From positions 12,588,001 through 12,648,000 of the forward strand of contig NC_079879.1 of the NCBI RefSeq assembly GCF_029227915.1: a stretch of DNA of 60,000 nt, given 5' to 3'. This DNA is from Hydractinia symbiolongicarpus (taxonomy: Eukaryota > Cnidaria > Hydrozoa > Anthoathecata > Hydractiniidae). Under the pieces are notes generated by a model, which saw only the letters and a program-made list of their open reading frames with translations, did no database searches and was not told the origin of the DNA. Position numbers and translations under genes: made by a program. Each line of letters starts with the position of its first letter. Within the stretch, counting starts at the first letter, position 1. Of the stretch, positions 29,194 through 41,400 are shown piece after piece.

Positions 29194-29429
29194 GTTATTG
29201 AATTGAGAGGGTTATATATGCATACAATGTACTAGTTCCGTGAAAGAAACACAAAATACAGTGAAACATACATCCTCGAATCTGAATGTCCCTGCTAAGT
29301 TAAATGCACCAATTGCATTCACATCACTAGATCGTGTGTTATTGAGACTAAGAAGAATGGCAAAAACTGTGAAGGCCAAACGTTAAGGTATAGATATTTC
29401 GTTTCTTATAAAAGAGGTGTAGAGAGCAG

Positions 29430-30595
29430 CGTCCTGCTAATGATACTGAATTTGACGCATGGATATTTGATGGAATGGTTATACTTCAACAGCTAACACC
29501 CTGTAATCTTTTAACATTTGGCGACGTTTTAGAATTTGTGTTACGGCGAATCATGGAGGCCAACTTTGCTGCCGACCAATACAATCAAAATTCCATTAAA
29601 TCATTTAAAAGTGACAGAAGAGGTGCTTCAGGAGCCCTGCGGGTGATGATTGAAAGGCGTTAGCAGCATCGACCAGGGCAGTGGGCAAAGTTTATAAGAA
29701 ACGATTTAGGCAAAAGTAAACTTGTTGTTGTGAGTTTCTTCTACAAGATTAGTCACATGCAACTCGCTTTGCTAAATTTCTCTCTGCGCAATCTTCTCTG
29801 TATGTAAATTCCGCTTCGAAATTTTACAAACTAGCTTGTCCAAACGGAATTAACATTTGTTCGGAAGAGAAATCACTAACAACAATTCAGGAAGAGGTAA
29901 ATACAGATCTTTTTACGTGCACAACACGTCCATGTAAATGGAGGCCGTTCTGCTTGCTATACCGTTGACAGTGACATTGCAAAATATGCATTGTACTTTA
30001 AAGAACAAATAAATACAAAAACGTTTATTCAGGTTGGTTAGGTGACCAAAGGAGGATATTGGACGTGTCAGATATCGTTCGGGAACTTGGACGCAATCTT
30101 TGCCGAACACTTCCTGCACTTCATACATTTACCGGGAACTACTGCACCAGTGCGTTTCACAGTATTGGAAAGGTAAAAGCCTTTAACTCGTCTTTAGAAG
30201 AATTGGAGACACATTTACGTTTGATGCAACGCTGTTTCCAACACTTGAAACGTGTGTGTGTCAGCTGTATAGCATTAACTGCAACAACACCAACGAAGCT
30301 CCCTACAAAAAGTTATGCAGTAAGAACAAAATACCCCAACAACTTTCACCAACACGTGACGCTCTGTTGTGTCCCCGTAAAAGAGTTTCGTACTCAACAG
30401 CTGTTATTAAAAAATCACTTCAGCAATTCCCACAGGCGCCACATCCTAATGGATATGGTTTGATTTTGCAAGATGGGGTTTAATAATCTAGTGGGTGTTG
30501 AGAAAAGCAGCACCAGAAAGGATATCTTAGATCTTATCTCTTGTGACTGTCGAAGACCGCCAACCAGTCGAAAAGAAAGAAGGCGAAATGCAAAT
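29430..30595 (+). pseudogene. Broken gene or repeat with PIN/XPG-nuclease-like motif
   Basis: Fragments of one protein appear in order over about 1.1 kb but in different frames and with stops: FDAWIFDGMVILQQLTP and FGDVLEFVLRR (29440-29560), RRGASGALRVMIERR, VDSDIAKYALYF (about 29960-30005), then LCRTLPALHTFTGNYCTSAF (30102-30161) and KKSLQQFPQAPHPNGYG (30408-30458). The sequence D-S-D-I-A followed by LPALH-FTG---TSAF resembles the acidic active-site layout of PIN/FEN-like nuclease domains found in many repeat-borne proteins of cnidarians and other invertebrates. At least three frameshifts or stops show it is not functional. Confidence 0.5.
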
Positions 30596-30599
30596 TGAT

Positions 30600-31320
30600 T
30601 TACAGATTGATTTAAAACATTTTTTATTAATTGTTTTCTGTTCCTATGAATTTATATACTATAGTGTATAAAAATCTTTATATCTTTAACTTCGTTCCCA
30701 GTCAAAAATGCAACGGTTTATATTGGTCAGGAAGATTGTGGCGTCGCGAACATTTCAAACGACTGGACAGAGCCAACACTTGATTTTAAATATATAGTAT
30801 TTATACATTTCTTGTTTCTTTTTACATCATTTTTCAAAAAATCAGATTGTTTTGAAAAATTAATATCATCAATTTTTCTTCATACTAAGTGACGTCATCC
30901 AAACCTATAAACGCCCTGGATTAGCGCCACAAGAAATTTTACAAAGGCCAGTAAAGTGATTTAATGTCCCACACCAGTGTAATTTTCACTCTTAATGGTC
31001 TCAATTTGTCCAGGTTGTTATAAATAATTTTTAGCTCTCAGCGCCCTTGACTATGAAAGATGAAGGGAAATCCCCCTGATGGACTTTGTGGTGTTGGTTG
31101 CATCATGAATGACGGTGCAGAATTAAGCAGTAGCCAGGCTTTCCTTCCAGTCTTTTCTTCTACGGGAGGTGAAGCTACCTGGCTCTACCAACAGACTGAC
31201 TAAGTAAAGGTAAGTCTACCAGCCAGAGTAGCTCTGCTTTACCATAGTCATGGTGCTGTACCTAATGATGAGGAAATTATAAATTGGATGAACAGGAAAA
31301 TTGCTGCATATTCATTTAAC
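30600..31320. other. Non-coding stretch
   Basis: No exon or repeat that I can support between the broken gene and the inverted-repeat element. Confidence 0.4.
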
Positions 31321-31321
31321 T

Positions 31322-34222
31322 TAGCTAGCTGCTTAGCTAGGCTTAGGTAAAGCTAGCCGTATCTAACAGCCGTACCTAAGCCGTATCTTAGCCGTACCTT
31401 AGCCGTACGTAACTACACTTTTCTTTTTAAGGTGAGGTAATGTATTTTAATGGAAAAAACTGAGCTAATCGTAGTGGTAAATTTGTTATGTCACTGAATT
31501 TCTGTTTCTCAATCGCCAATGAACCCGCAAAATACGAAAAATGTTAACGAAACATCTTGCTCTTATAGAAACCAAACGTGGGAGAGCGCGGGAAGGTGAT
31601 TCCCAAATCGACAACTTAAGTACGGCTGGCAATAAAAGGTGGTTAGTACGAGCGGTAAATCTCAATGCGACTTATCAAGTAAAGTAAAATAAAGTGGATA
31701 AGTTAGGCAAAGAGAGGAAAAATATGAAAATTATAAGACAACATATATTTTGCGGTTGGGTCCTATCGTATAAGAAACATCTTCAAATGCTACAAATGTT
31801 CAATAAAAACGAAATTAGGTTAGGTACGGCTAGGTAAACTAAGGTACGGCTGGACCATACTAAGGTACGGCTGGGTCCTATCATTTAAGAAACAACTTCA
31901 AATGCTAAAAATGTTCAATAAAAGCGAAATTAGGTTATGTACGGCTACCATTGATCAAAATGAAAGTATGGCTGCACATCTATTTATAGTAAAATAAATT
32001 GTATAGCTGAAAATATAAAAAATATTACCTAAGAAACGAGATGTTTTAACAAATACAAACAGGATAATATATGACTATATTTTAATAAATATCACTATCA
32101 GTGTCAGATTGATTGCTTACATTCTCTAACGTTTCCATTTCTAGGATCAAATCTGTAATAGATCTATCTGATCTTGATGCAATATATCGGAACGCTAACA
32201 ACTGTAAACAACTGGCACGTTTTATTGATTCTTTAACCGCAATTTTCTAAAAGCTATTTTTTAATCAGGGAAATAAGTGTGTTTACTGTACTACAATCGG
32301 GAATATTTGGGTTCAAAATATTCCCGAAATTTTACGTTAATTCCAAAAGATTTATTCAATAGTAATCGAGACTCTAACTTAGCATCTAACATAGATAAAA
32401 TATTAATTACTAGCCTTCATTTACTCACATTTAACTTAAGTCCTCTTTAAAGTTCTGGGTTCCAGTTTTCCGCGGGATAAAACATAAAAACACAGCGTGG
32501 GAGAGTGCTAGTCGCGACAATAGTTCTTTATCGGTCTGGGTTGTATAATGAATGAACCATTTGACAACATACCGAAAATACCAGGCGTGATTTTGCATGT
32601 TTAAACTAGTATGCCAAAAAGTGTACTTCATCTGAGCATAAAATATTTTTTAGGTGTTGAAAATAGAAAATATTAGTGTATATTTTGCTCTCGTAATAGA
32701 AAAAAAAAGAGTGTGTGAGGAATGAAGTGACAGTTTTTTTTGTAAGAAACACCTAGACTTGGATTCTTTTGGTTATTATTTTTCATCTTATTTGTTAATG
32801 TGTTAGCGCATGCTCATTTTAATTCTGTCAAGAAATATGTATTTATGTTTGTTGTTGTTTTTAGAAAAATCAGTAAAATTTTGCCCTTGCCCTTAACCTT
32901 ATTGTTCTTATAAAAAATTGTTTTTATAAAAAGTGTATATGCTGAATTAAATCGGGACACAGTTAACACAATCAAAATTAAAAATAAAAAACCTTTACTC
33001 ACACATTGTTTCGCGGTTTTATTAGGTTCTTCCTTTTTCTTATCGTTTTCCATCATTAACATAACGTGCACTCATAAACAACAACGAATATTAAATTTTT
33101 TTTAAAAGTTCTTTTGTTTTATATAAAAAGTTTACATCTCTTCCATTAACTATAACATCCAACGAATAAAAACGCGTGTGTTCTTCAACTGGCGAGAACG
33201 GTAATTCTACTCCTTATTCAGACATTCACAGTCTATACCTCAGTTAAAAAGGAAAATTTACTGCATCACTTTCAAAGTAGCATTTTTTTATTTTTCTGTG
33301 CAGAAAACAATGTGGAGCCAACCTAGAAGAGCATATTGCATACAATTTTTTTCTTAACCTCGCCCCCACTTCAGTATACTCCACTTCTTCTACGTACTTA
33401 TTGTTTTTCGTTTATATTAAATTTTTTTAGCATTTGAAGATGTTTCTTATATAATAAAATCCAGCCTTACCTTAATATTTTCCAGCCGTACCTTATTTTG
33501 GTTAGTCGTACCTAACATAATTTCGTTTTCATTGAACTTTTTAGCATTTGAAGATGTTTCTTATACGATAGGACCTAGCCGTACCTTAATATTTTCCAGC
33601 CGTACCTTATTTTGGTTAGCCGTACCTAACTTAATTTTGTTTTTATTGAACGTTTTTAGCATTTGAAATTGTTTCTTATATGATAAGATCCAGCTGTACC
33701 TTAATATGGTCCAGCCGTACCTTAATATTATCTAGCCGTACTGGCAACCGTATTTATATTTAGCCGGCTGTAGTCACTTTTCACGCTAGCTGTACAGCTA
33801 TTACGGGAACCTAACCTAATATTGTCCGCAGCGTAATAATGTTCAATCTTACTTTACTAAAGTTTTTCATACATTCAATTTTAAAAACCTCTTTTGTATT
33901 TGTATTAAAATCATTTTATAAAAATTATAAACATGTAAGATATATTATTATCGGTATTTCATCATTGAGGATTCCCTGGGGGTTACTGGATGGAGTGCTC
34001 CATTTTGCATCATTTTTATCGGCATAGATATTCACCTAAAAGACGAAATAAAAGTTGACAATTTAACTTTGGTAGCTATACATTAACGAATAATTTTAAG
34101 CTTAGAAGCAAGTGGTCTTACACAGAGCTGCTAATTACGAATTTTCTTAAGTACGGCTAAGGTATGTTTAAGGTACGGCTGTTAGGTACGGCTAGCTTTA
34201 CTTTAGCTTAGCTAGGCTAAAA
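31322..34222. mobile_element. 2.9 kb element with long inverted arms made of TACGGCT arrays
   Basis: The outer arms 31333-31411 and 34147-34222 are inverse (AAAGCTAGCCGTA, CTAACAGCCGTACCT). Inner arms at 31752-31960 and 33430-33745 are inverse arrays of a unit of about 110 bp containing TTCAAATGCTAAAAATGTTC, CGAAATTAGGTTAGGTACGGCT and GGTCCTATC; the left has two units and the right three. The middle (32.0-33.4 kb) has only weak minus frames (32431-32631, 32814-33071). It looks like a non-autonomous foldback-type DNA element; superfamily unknown. Confidence 0.7.
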
Positions 34223-34229
34223 AACAAGA

Positions 34230-35438
34230 AACATTATCAGCTCTTAACTTGAGTTATTTTATCTTCCTGGTAATATATAGCTAGCTCACTGTAGTGTTTC
34301 ATTCCTGTTTATAGCTTGTTCAAGAGGATTGTGCTAGCGAAACATTTGTTTAAATTATTATTAGCTATAACTACAGATAAATCCTCTAGCTAAATATAAT
34401 TAAACAAATCACAAGAGTAATTTCTCCCCTTTAATTTGAAGAAGGGGGATTTTCACAAAAGGAATTGGAATGTAAATTCGCTGGCGAAATGTATCTGAGC
34501 ATGTGCAGTTTTATTTGTTTTCATTTTGCTTTGAAAAATTTGCTTTATTGAAAGTAGAAAATAGTTCCTACTTTTATTGACATAATTATTCGCTGTAGCT
34601 AAACTTTTAACCAATCAGAATGCAATATTCAGTGTTTATTCTTAGTAATACTCATTACTAGAAGGATATCAAAATAACTGTGGTTGTAAATACCCAAAAG
34701 AGTGCTTACAATCAATATTTTAAATTTGCCACATATTTTTAAATTTTTGCACATCTTTTTAACAGTGAGCTATAGTTTATGCAGCTTCCCCATCTTGTTC
34801 TTATTGAGTCTGTCCTTTTTTATTTCTAAGGCTGAAATGCTGATCTTGCAGCGGGAAAAATAGGGTAAATATTGTATGTCAGAATTTTTTGTAGGTCAGT
34901 TGCTTGTTAAGTCATTATATAGCTTAATGGTTGTCCCTGACTGTACAAAGTTTTGTAAAAATAAAAAAAACCATATATATATGTGCATGACATGCTGACA
35001 GGCAAAAAGGAAGGACTGCTTGTAAGGCAGTTTTAAGTTTTTAACATGTAGTTTTAAACTGTTTTTAATGAGGCATTGGTAACTCCATATATCTGACAAT
35101 TGCCACAAGGGAGGGCAGACCCTGTAGAAATACACAGGATTCTTATTACGCTTTATAAGAAAATGTTTGAAATAAAAGTTATTATTGTTTTATAAAGTGT
35201 TTATCTGATTACGAAAAGCTTTGTGTACTTTTATTGTAAATTTTGTATGTTCTTTTATATAATTAATCTTACTATGGTGAAGAAAACAATTTTAATGATT
35301 TTCAGACCATTTTAACATTGCAAAAACTAGTTATGACCGCATTTTATGAATAATTTCTACATTCGAAAATTAAACATTACATGCATGTACACGTCTAGTA
35401 ATGAGTTAAGTGTTGATTTAAAGCACCTTTTTTTTCAG
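34230..35438. other. Upstream region of TNFR-B
   Basis: No exon supported. A T-rich tract plus cag ending at 35438, four bases before the TNFR-B ATG, looks like a 3' splice site, which implies a 5' untranslated exon somewhere in this stretch. Confidence 0.4.
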
Positions 35439-35442
35439 GACA

Positions 35443-35478
35443 ATGCAAATTCATCACATTTGGTTTACAATTGTGCTG
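35443..35478 (+). CDS. TNFR-B exon 1 (signal peptide start)
   Basis: ATG at 35443 plus eleven codons ending CTG|GTAAGT. The 4 bases before the ATG follow a strong acceptor (tttttttcag), so transcription probably starts in an upstream exon. Confidence 0.82.
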
Positions 35479-38400
35479 GTAAGTGATTTTCAATTTTAGT
35501 CATTATTTCTTTCCATCAGGCAAGACCAAATCAAACTCTATTTTGGAGGGTTGCTAGTTGGTCAACAAGAAAATTAATTTTTGATTCATATTAAGTATTA
35601 AGAATGTTTTAAAATTAAATGAAATAATATGGGACTGAAAGATTTTTGAGTTTGACAAGTATATGCACATACATATATACATAAGTTTTCGAATTTATGT
35701 AGTTTGTATATCAATGTGTATCAATGCACATTGTTTTTTCTAACAATTCACTTCATTGCTTGATAACTGCATAATAACAGCTTAAGATATGTGCTGATGT
35801 GTAGTTGCATTTATTTCATGGAACACCCTCCAAACTCATATGCCTCATATTAAATTCTTTGATGCCTCATTTATTATGCTCAAAGAGAGCCTCCAAAAAC
35901 ATATTCTTGCAACCTACTATATATAGTCACATGGTTTGTACCACACTCTACATGTTTTTTTTTGTCTTTGTTTGTCTGTGTAACCTAGCGTTTCCCTAGG
36001 CCTGTCCCTGTTTGTTCTTGTCCACAATGACTATCATAACCCTAGCTTCTAGCTATTTTGGTAGCCTGCCTCCAACATACTCAGATATAGTTAACATATA
36101 GTATATATATATAAAAATGAATTAATATTTCTAGGCTTTATATATTTACTGGATACTTGTAACTGTAGATTGTTGGTAAATATATATTATTATTATTATT
36201 GCATGTATGATGGTAAATGTTTGGGATTAATGGATAGGTCCAGGCTAGTTTTATTTGTTAACAATAGATTAAATTTTTGGAACTACTAACTGGAAAAGTT
36301 TTATCAGGAATATACATGAACTATATAGTAGGTATTTTATGAATGTTTTTTGCGTGCAAATTATTGCACACAAAAACAAAATATAATTTTGTGGGCACTT
36401 CATAGCACACCATCTCCTGGTGAGTCCTGGTGTGCGTATGAAATTTTTTACTTCTTTTTTTATTAACCCTTCCAATCCCAGCCATTTTTTATCCTATTTC
36501 CCACTGTTTGTGTGCAATATAATGTGAGCCACAGAAATAATGTTTTTTATGCTCAGTAATTACAACTGAAAAAGGACATCATTATTGGACCATGTGACTA
36601 AGAATGTATCTTTTTAACTAATATTGAACAAATAATATTGAAATAAAGCCAAAAAATTTTTTGCTTTATTACCAATCTTAAGTTAATTCTTATCTAAAAA
36701 ATAACCTCCAGGATTAACCTCGTACAATATTTTAGCAGAAAGTTAATAATTTCCTCCATTTTATAGATTTTTTGTTGCCCTCTTTGTTTGTCTACTTAAG
36801 AATGAAATACGGAAATTTTATCTATTTTCCATTGCTACAAAGTACAATGTTATTAGTGTTTCCGTTTCGCCATTCATCAGTTTTTTGGAACAACCTTCTC
36901 TGAGGGGAGCGAGGAAATACTGACACATTTAAACCACTCACCAGGCCAATAATTGGTATTGAAAGGATTAAAGAACCCTTCTTCACATTGACCATCGCAT
37001 AATTTAAAAATTTTAAAAACCTTAAGCATTAAATGATTTCAATAAACAGTATTATATGACATATACATATATAAAAACACATTGCCATGATGAAAAAAAA
37101 GTACTAAATAAAAATTATGTCACACAAATGCCATGTCACACAAATCACGAGTCACTTTCTTACGACGTAGCATTACCCAAAAATTTACCAAGTTAAAAAA
37201 AACGCAAATCAGGGGGTTACTATTTAAATATTTAATTCTCTTTTCTTATTACTTTAAAAAATAAAACTCTTTTTCTTTATTTTATTAAAGCTAATTTTTC
37301 TTTTATTTTTAAATGTTTTTATTTGTTTTTTTGTTTTAATTGCCCCATTGGTCGTTATAGATAGAATAATTTAATTTTACTCCCGGATTACCATGTGCGC
37401 GCCGTATCTCATGGAAACAAAGTTTATCAACTGAAAAATGAAAACTGAAGCGAAGAAAGTTGTTTCTTTTTCAAAGTAATCCTGAAAAAAGTTATTTCAA
37501 ACAATGTTTACTCATCATGAGGTTAGATTAAAGCTTATTATTTCTTTCTTCTATCATTTTTGTGTTCTAGGAACGAGGTTGCTTTGTTTTTTAAAAAAAC
37601 TATTGAATTCAAATGATAATTCGAATCTAAAATGTAAAAAACAAAACTGTTGTTGTAGAGCGACTGTTGTTGTCGAGCGAGAATAAAAAAGTTTACGTTG
37701 TTGTCAGAAATATTTGTTATAAAGAAGAAAAACGTATGATGATATAACGCCAAAAAGAGAACTGATTGGAAATGTATCAGACAATTGTAGCTAGCTATAC
37801 ATTTTCAATTTGTTTTCTTTGGGATGAAGCAAAGTTTATTAATCGAAGTAAAAAACTGATTGGACTTTTATCCAGAGAACGCTAGCTACTACTGAGAAAG
37901 CGGAAGAAAAGCAGGTTTGTCGTTTAGATTATCTGGTAGAGAAATGAATTTAGGTGAATAACGTTTTTAAGCCGTTTACACACTTCCATCTAAACTTTCC
38001 CTTTTAAATATGATGTTAAATATGTTTTGTCTTCAGCCTGAACATATTTAACATGTTTTTGTAAGAATATACTCAGGGTTAGTTAAAGATATCTTAATCT
38101 GTTTGTTCTAAATAAATATAAAAAGAATTTGCCAATAGCTATAGCAACTTCTAGCAAGCTTTATTTTATTAAGGCATTATATATTTTCAGGACATAGACA
38201 TGGTAAGAATATAATTAAGAATAACGAGGATAGCATTTGTCAAAAAAGTTAAGAACATTTTTTGTAAGAATATATATACTTTCAGGCCATTTCTTGAATA
38301 AAACTATGCCAGAGCTACAAAAAGCACCCGCTAAAAAATTACGAGTGCTATGGTGTGCGAAAAATCGCACTCATAAGCAAAATTTACAAGTGCGATGTTA

Positions 38401-41400
38401 ATATTTGCAAGTGTGATTCACACTTAACTTTTTTTGTTTACCGCAACGTTTTATGTTATTTAAGCTGTATAGAAATGAATTATGTAAAACGTATTAACCA
38501 CAAGTGCATGGTTAAAACACTGTTGAATGCGATGATGTGTTAACAGATTCACTATATGATTTTGGCATTAAATATAGTTCTAGACATTCTTGATTTCTCT
38601 TTCCCCCTTTATAAAGATTTTTTAAACTTCATTCAACATGTTTTTTCTTTGCATTTATATCACGAAAACATTCGTTCGAAAGCTGTATTAAGGTACATGA
38701 CACCTAACCTCTCCCATGTTCTGGTTATATTTAACTTGCATGGGTGGGCACTCTTCTCGCAGTATTCTGTGATGATGAAGGTCGGACTAACTTGTGGCAT
38801 GGTTCCAAATGGTCTTCCGTCTTTCGTTCGAGTCTCAGTGTAATGCACTAGCCAAGCATAAGAGTGTCGGCGTGAAGGAAAGGGGGCCGACTGTGGTATT
38901 CCGAAGAGACATAGACATCCGACATGCTCACATAGACATCCGACAGGCTCCGTTGTTGTTCGGTAAAATAGCGCGTACGCATGCGACCTTGTTAGTTTAG
39001 AAAAGATGGCGTCTTACAGTACACACGCATTTTGATTTTCCCAAGATTTCCATGCTTAATTAGGGATATTACACTGACTTTAATGTTCTTTATACTTTTT
39101 AAACAAATCAATCACAAATAAATGAATGTCATGTAATCAGCATAATAGCCTTTTTCATCGCTCTATAATATTTTAGAAAAAGAAAAAAATCACGAGTGCG
39201 ATAAAAAGCACTCGTAAATCTTTTTACGAGTGCGCGGGCGAGTGCGCGTGCGATCACACTCGTCTCAAGGAATGGCCTGACTTTAAACAATGGGTCAGAA
39301 GTTCAGAATATTCTAAGAATATGTCTAACCTTGATTGTTTGTTCTAAATATAAAAAAATTGCCAATAGCTATAGCAATATATAGCAAGCTTTATTTTATT
39401 GAGGCATTATATATTATTAGGCCACGAGGATAGTATTTGTCAAGAAAGTTAAGAACTTTTTTTGTAAGAATATACTCTAAATAATGGGTCAGAATATCCC
39501 AGGAATATGTCTAAGCTTGATTGTTTGTTTTAATATAAAAATTTGTATGATGCACAAATTTAATTAGAAGTTTACTTTTTTATTGCGTATATATCTCACA
39601 AACTGAACCTTTTTCTCTCTAAAGCAATGGGCAAGTACACCAGGGAAAGTTAAGAACATGAAGGCTGAAACGAAAAAAAAAACACTATTCTTATAAAATA
39701 CAGCGTGTGTATTGCAGAGAAGAATTTATATAAAATGTAAAAAGTAATTTTTTCGTTGTTACTGTTTTTAACGCTACAAAGTGGTTAATGTCGTTATATA
39801 AAACCTTAATGTAAACAAAGTTAAATCAATGTTTACATCTGTTACGTTACCGTTTGAAATATATTCGATTCTTAAATTCGAAAACACTGCATTGTTATCA
39901 TGCACAGCACGTTTGCGCATTGGGAGGGTTGCTGTATGCAATAGACTATATAGCTAATTTGGTATGATGCATTAGAAATTTTGCAATAACCTTTTTTGTG
40001 TGACTTAATGATTTTTTCTAATCTCTGGTATACCATTTTTCCCTGTGTACTTCTGGCATGACAAAGCAAGTATATAGTTTTAGCAGGTTTAGCTTTTTAC
40101 ATAACCGTTGTTAGACACCTTCGATTGTCTTAGACCTTTTCCATTTTTATTTTATTTTATTTTTATTTTGTTGTTGGACCTGCTTATATTTTTAAACGTT
40201 CTGTATAATGCAGATTGTAAGCAACCTCAATCCCAGGGTTTTTTTTTCTCTTTTATTTTTATTTTTTTATTGCTGCACATGCTTTTTCTTTTGGGCGTTT
40301 TGTTTCAGTGGTTATAGATATAGAATGATGCAAATTGTGACTTTTAAAAATTCACATTACTGTATTCTATGTTTTTATTTGGACCCATCATATGGACTCA
40401 ATGAGAGATTCATGGGATTCTTCCACAGGACTTCGACTAGTATAATATTAAATTGCTCTTGGTGGCTTAGTAGAGTGGAAGTTCTAACAGGCATTATTAG
40501 AAAAACGAAAATACAACTATAAAATAGATAAAATTAAATCACTAAGCATGTTTTTTAGGTTTTATCTACCGTTTACACAGAGAAACCTTGTAAAGCGTTT
40601 CACCACCTTATCAAAACGGCAAACAGCACAACATGTATCACATGCAATGTGACTTGTAAACCTGGTTATGGTTTGAATGTACCGTGCGGTAATACAAAAG
40701 CAGTATTTCTGAACGAAATAAGATGCGTAGAGTGTGTTTCTAATGAAACGTATTCATCTGACAATTCTGTTCATCAATGTAAACCATGTCGTGAACAATG
40801 TGGTTACAATGAAAGGGAGATTGCTACCTGTTCACCAAATCAGAATAGACTGTGCAAGTGTGAATATGGTTTTTACCCACATCCTGTCACTGGTAATTGC
40901 ACTGAAGAGTGTTGTTACTGCACTCCAGAGGATACTGTAATGAAAGAATGTGAGATGTTAAAGGATGGACGGGTGAGTTGAAATTTTGTAATAAATTTCC
41001 CTTAGTTTTTTCCTCCCACAGTTGCCCTATAAACCCTCTTAATTATTTTAATAACTTCTAAAGTATACTTTGTTGGTAAATCTTTGTGTCGCAAGAAGCA
41101 TGCACCATGTCCTCATTGTATGTCAAAAGGTGATAATATTGCCTTGCCTACTTCATAAGCTATAGGAAGATATCATCAGATAGATAATACTGCGGGTAGA
41201 GCAAGGGAGAAATTCTGTGTTTAGCTCCAACATGATGCATCATCTTTGGAGTACTAAAAGTTAATGTGTGGATTTTGTCAAATTACTTACATATTGCTCG
41301 GTTGTTGCTATAATTTATCATTTCACCCTATAGTGCATATGTCCAAATCAGGGCTTTGGATGATCCATTTTGAGTGTTTTATATTAAAATATGCCATTAG

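Noticed and set aside
37504-37753. Opposed 60- and 71-codon frames
   Set aside because: Overlap each other on opposite strands, low complexity, inside TNFR-B intron 1, no domain.
40108-40522. Phe/Leu-rich frames just before TNFR-B exon 2
   Set aside because: T-rich intron sequence; the frames do not join exon 2 in phase and part is a Helitron end.
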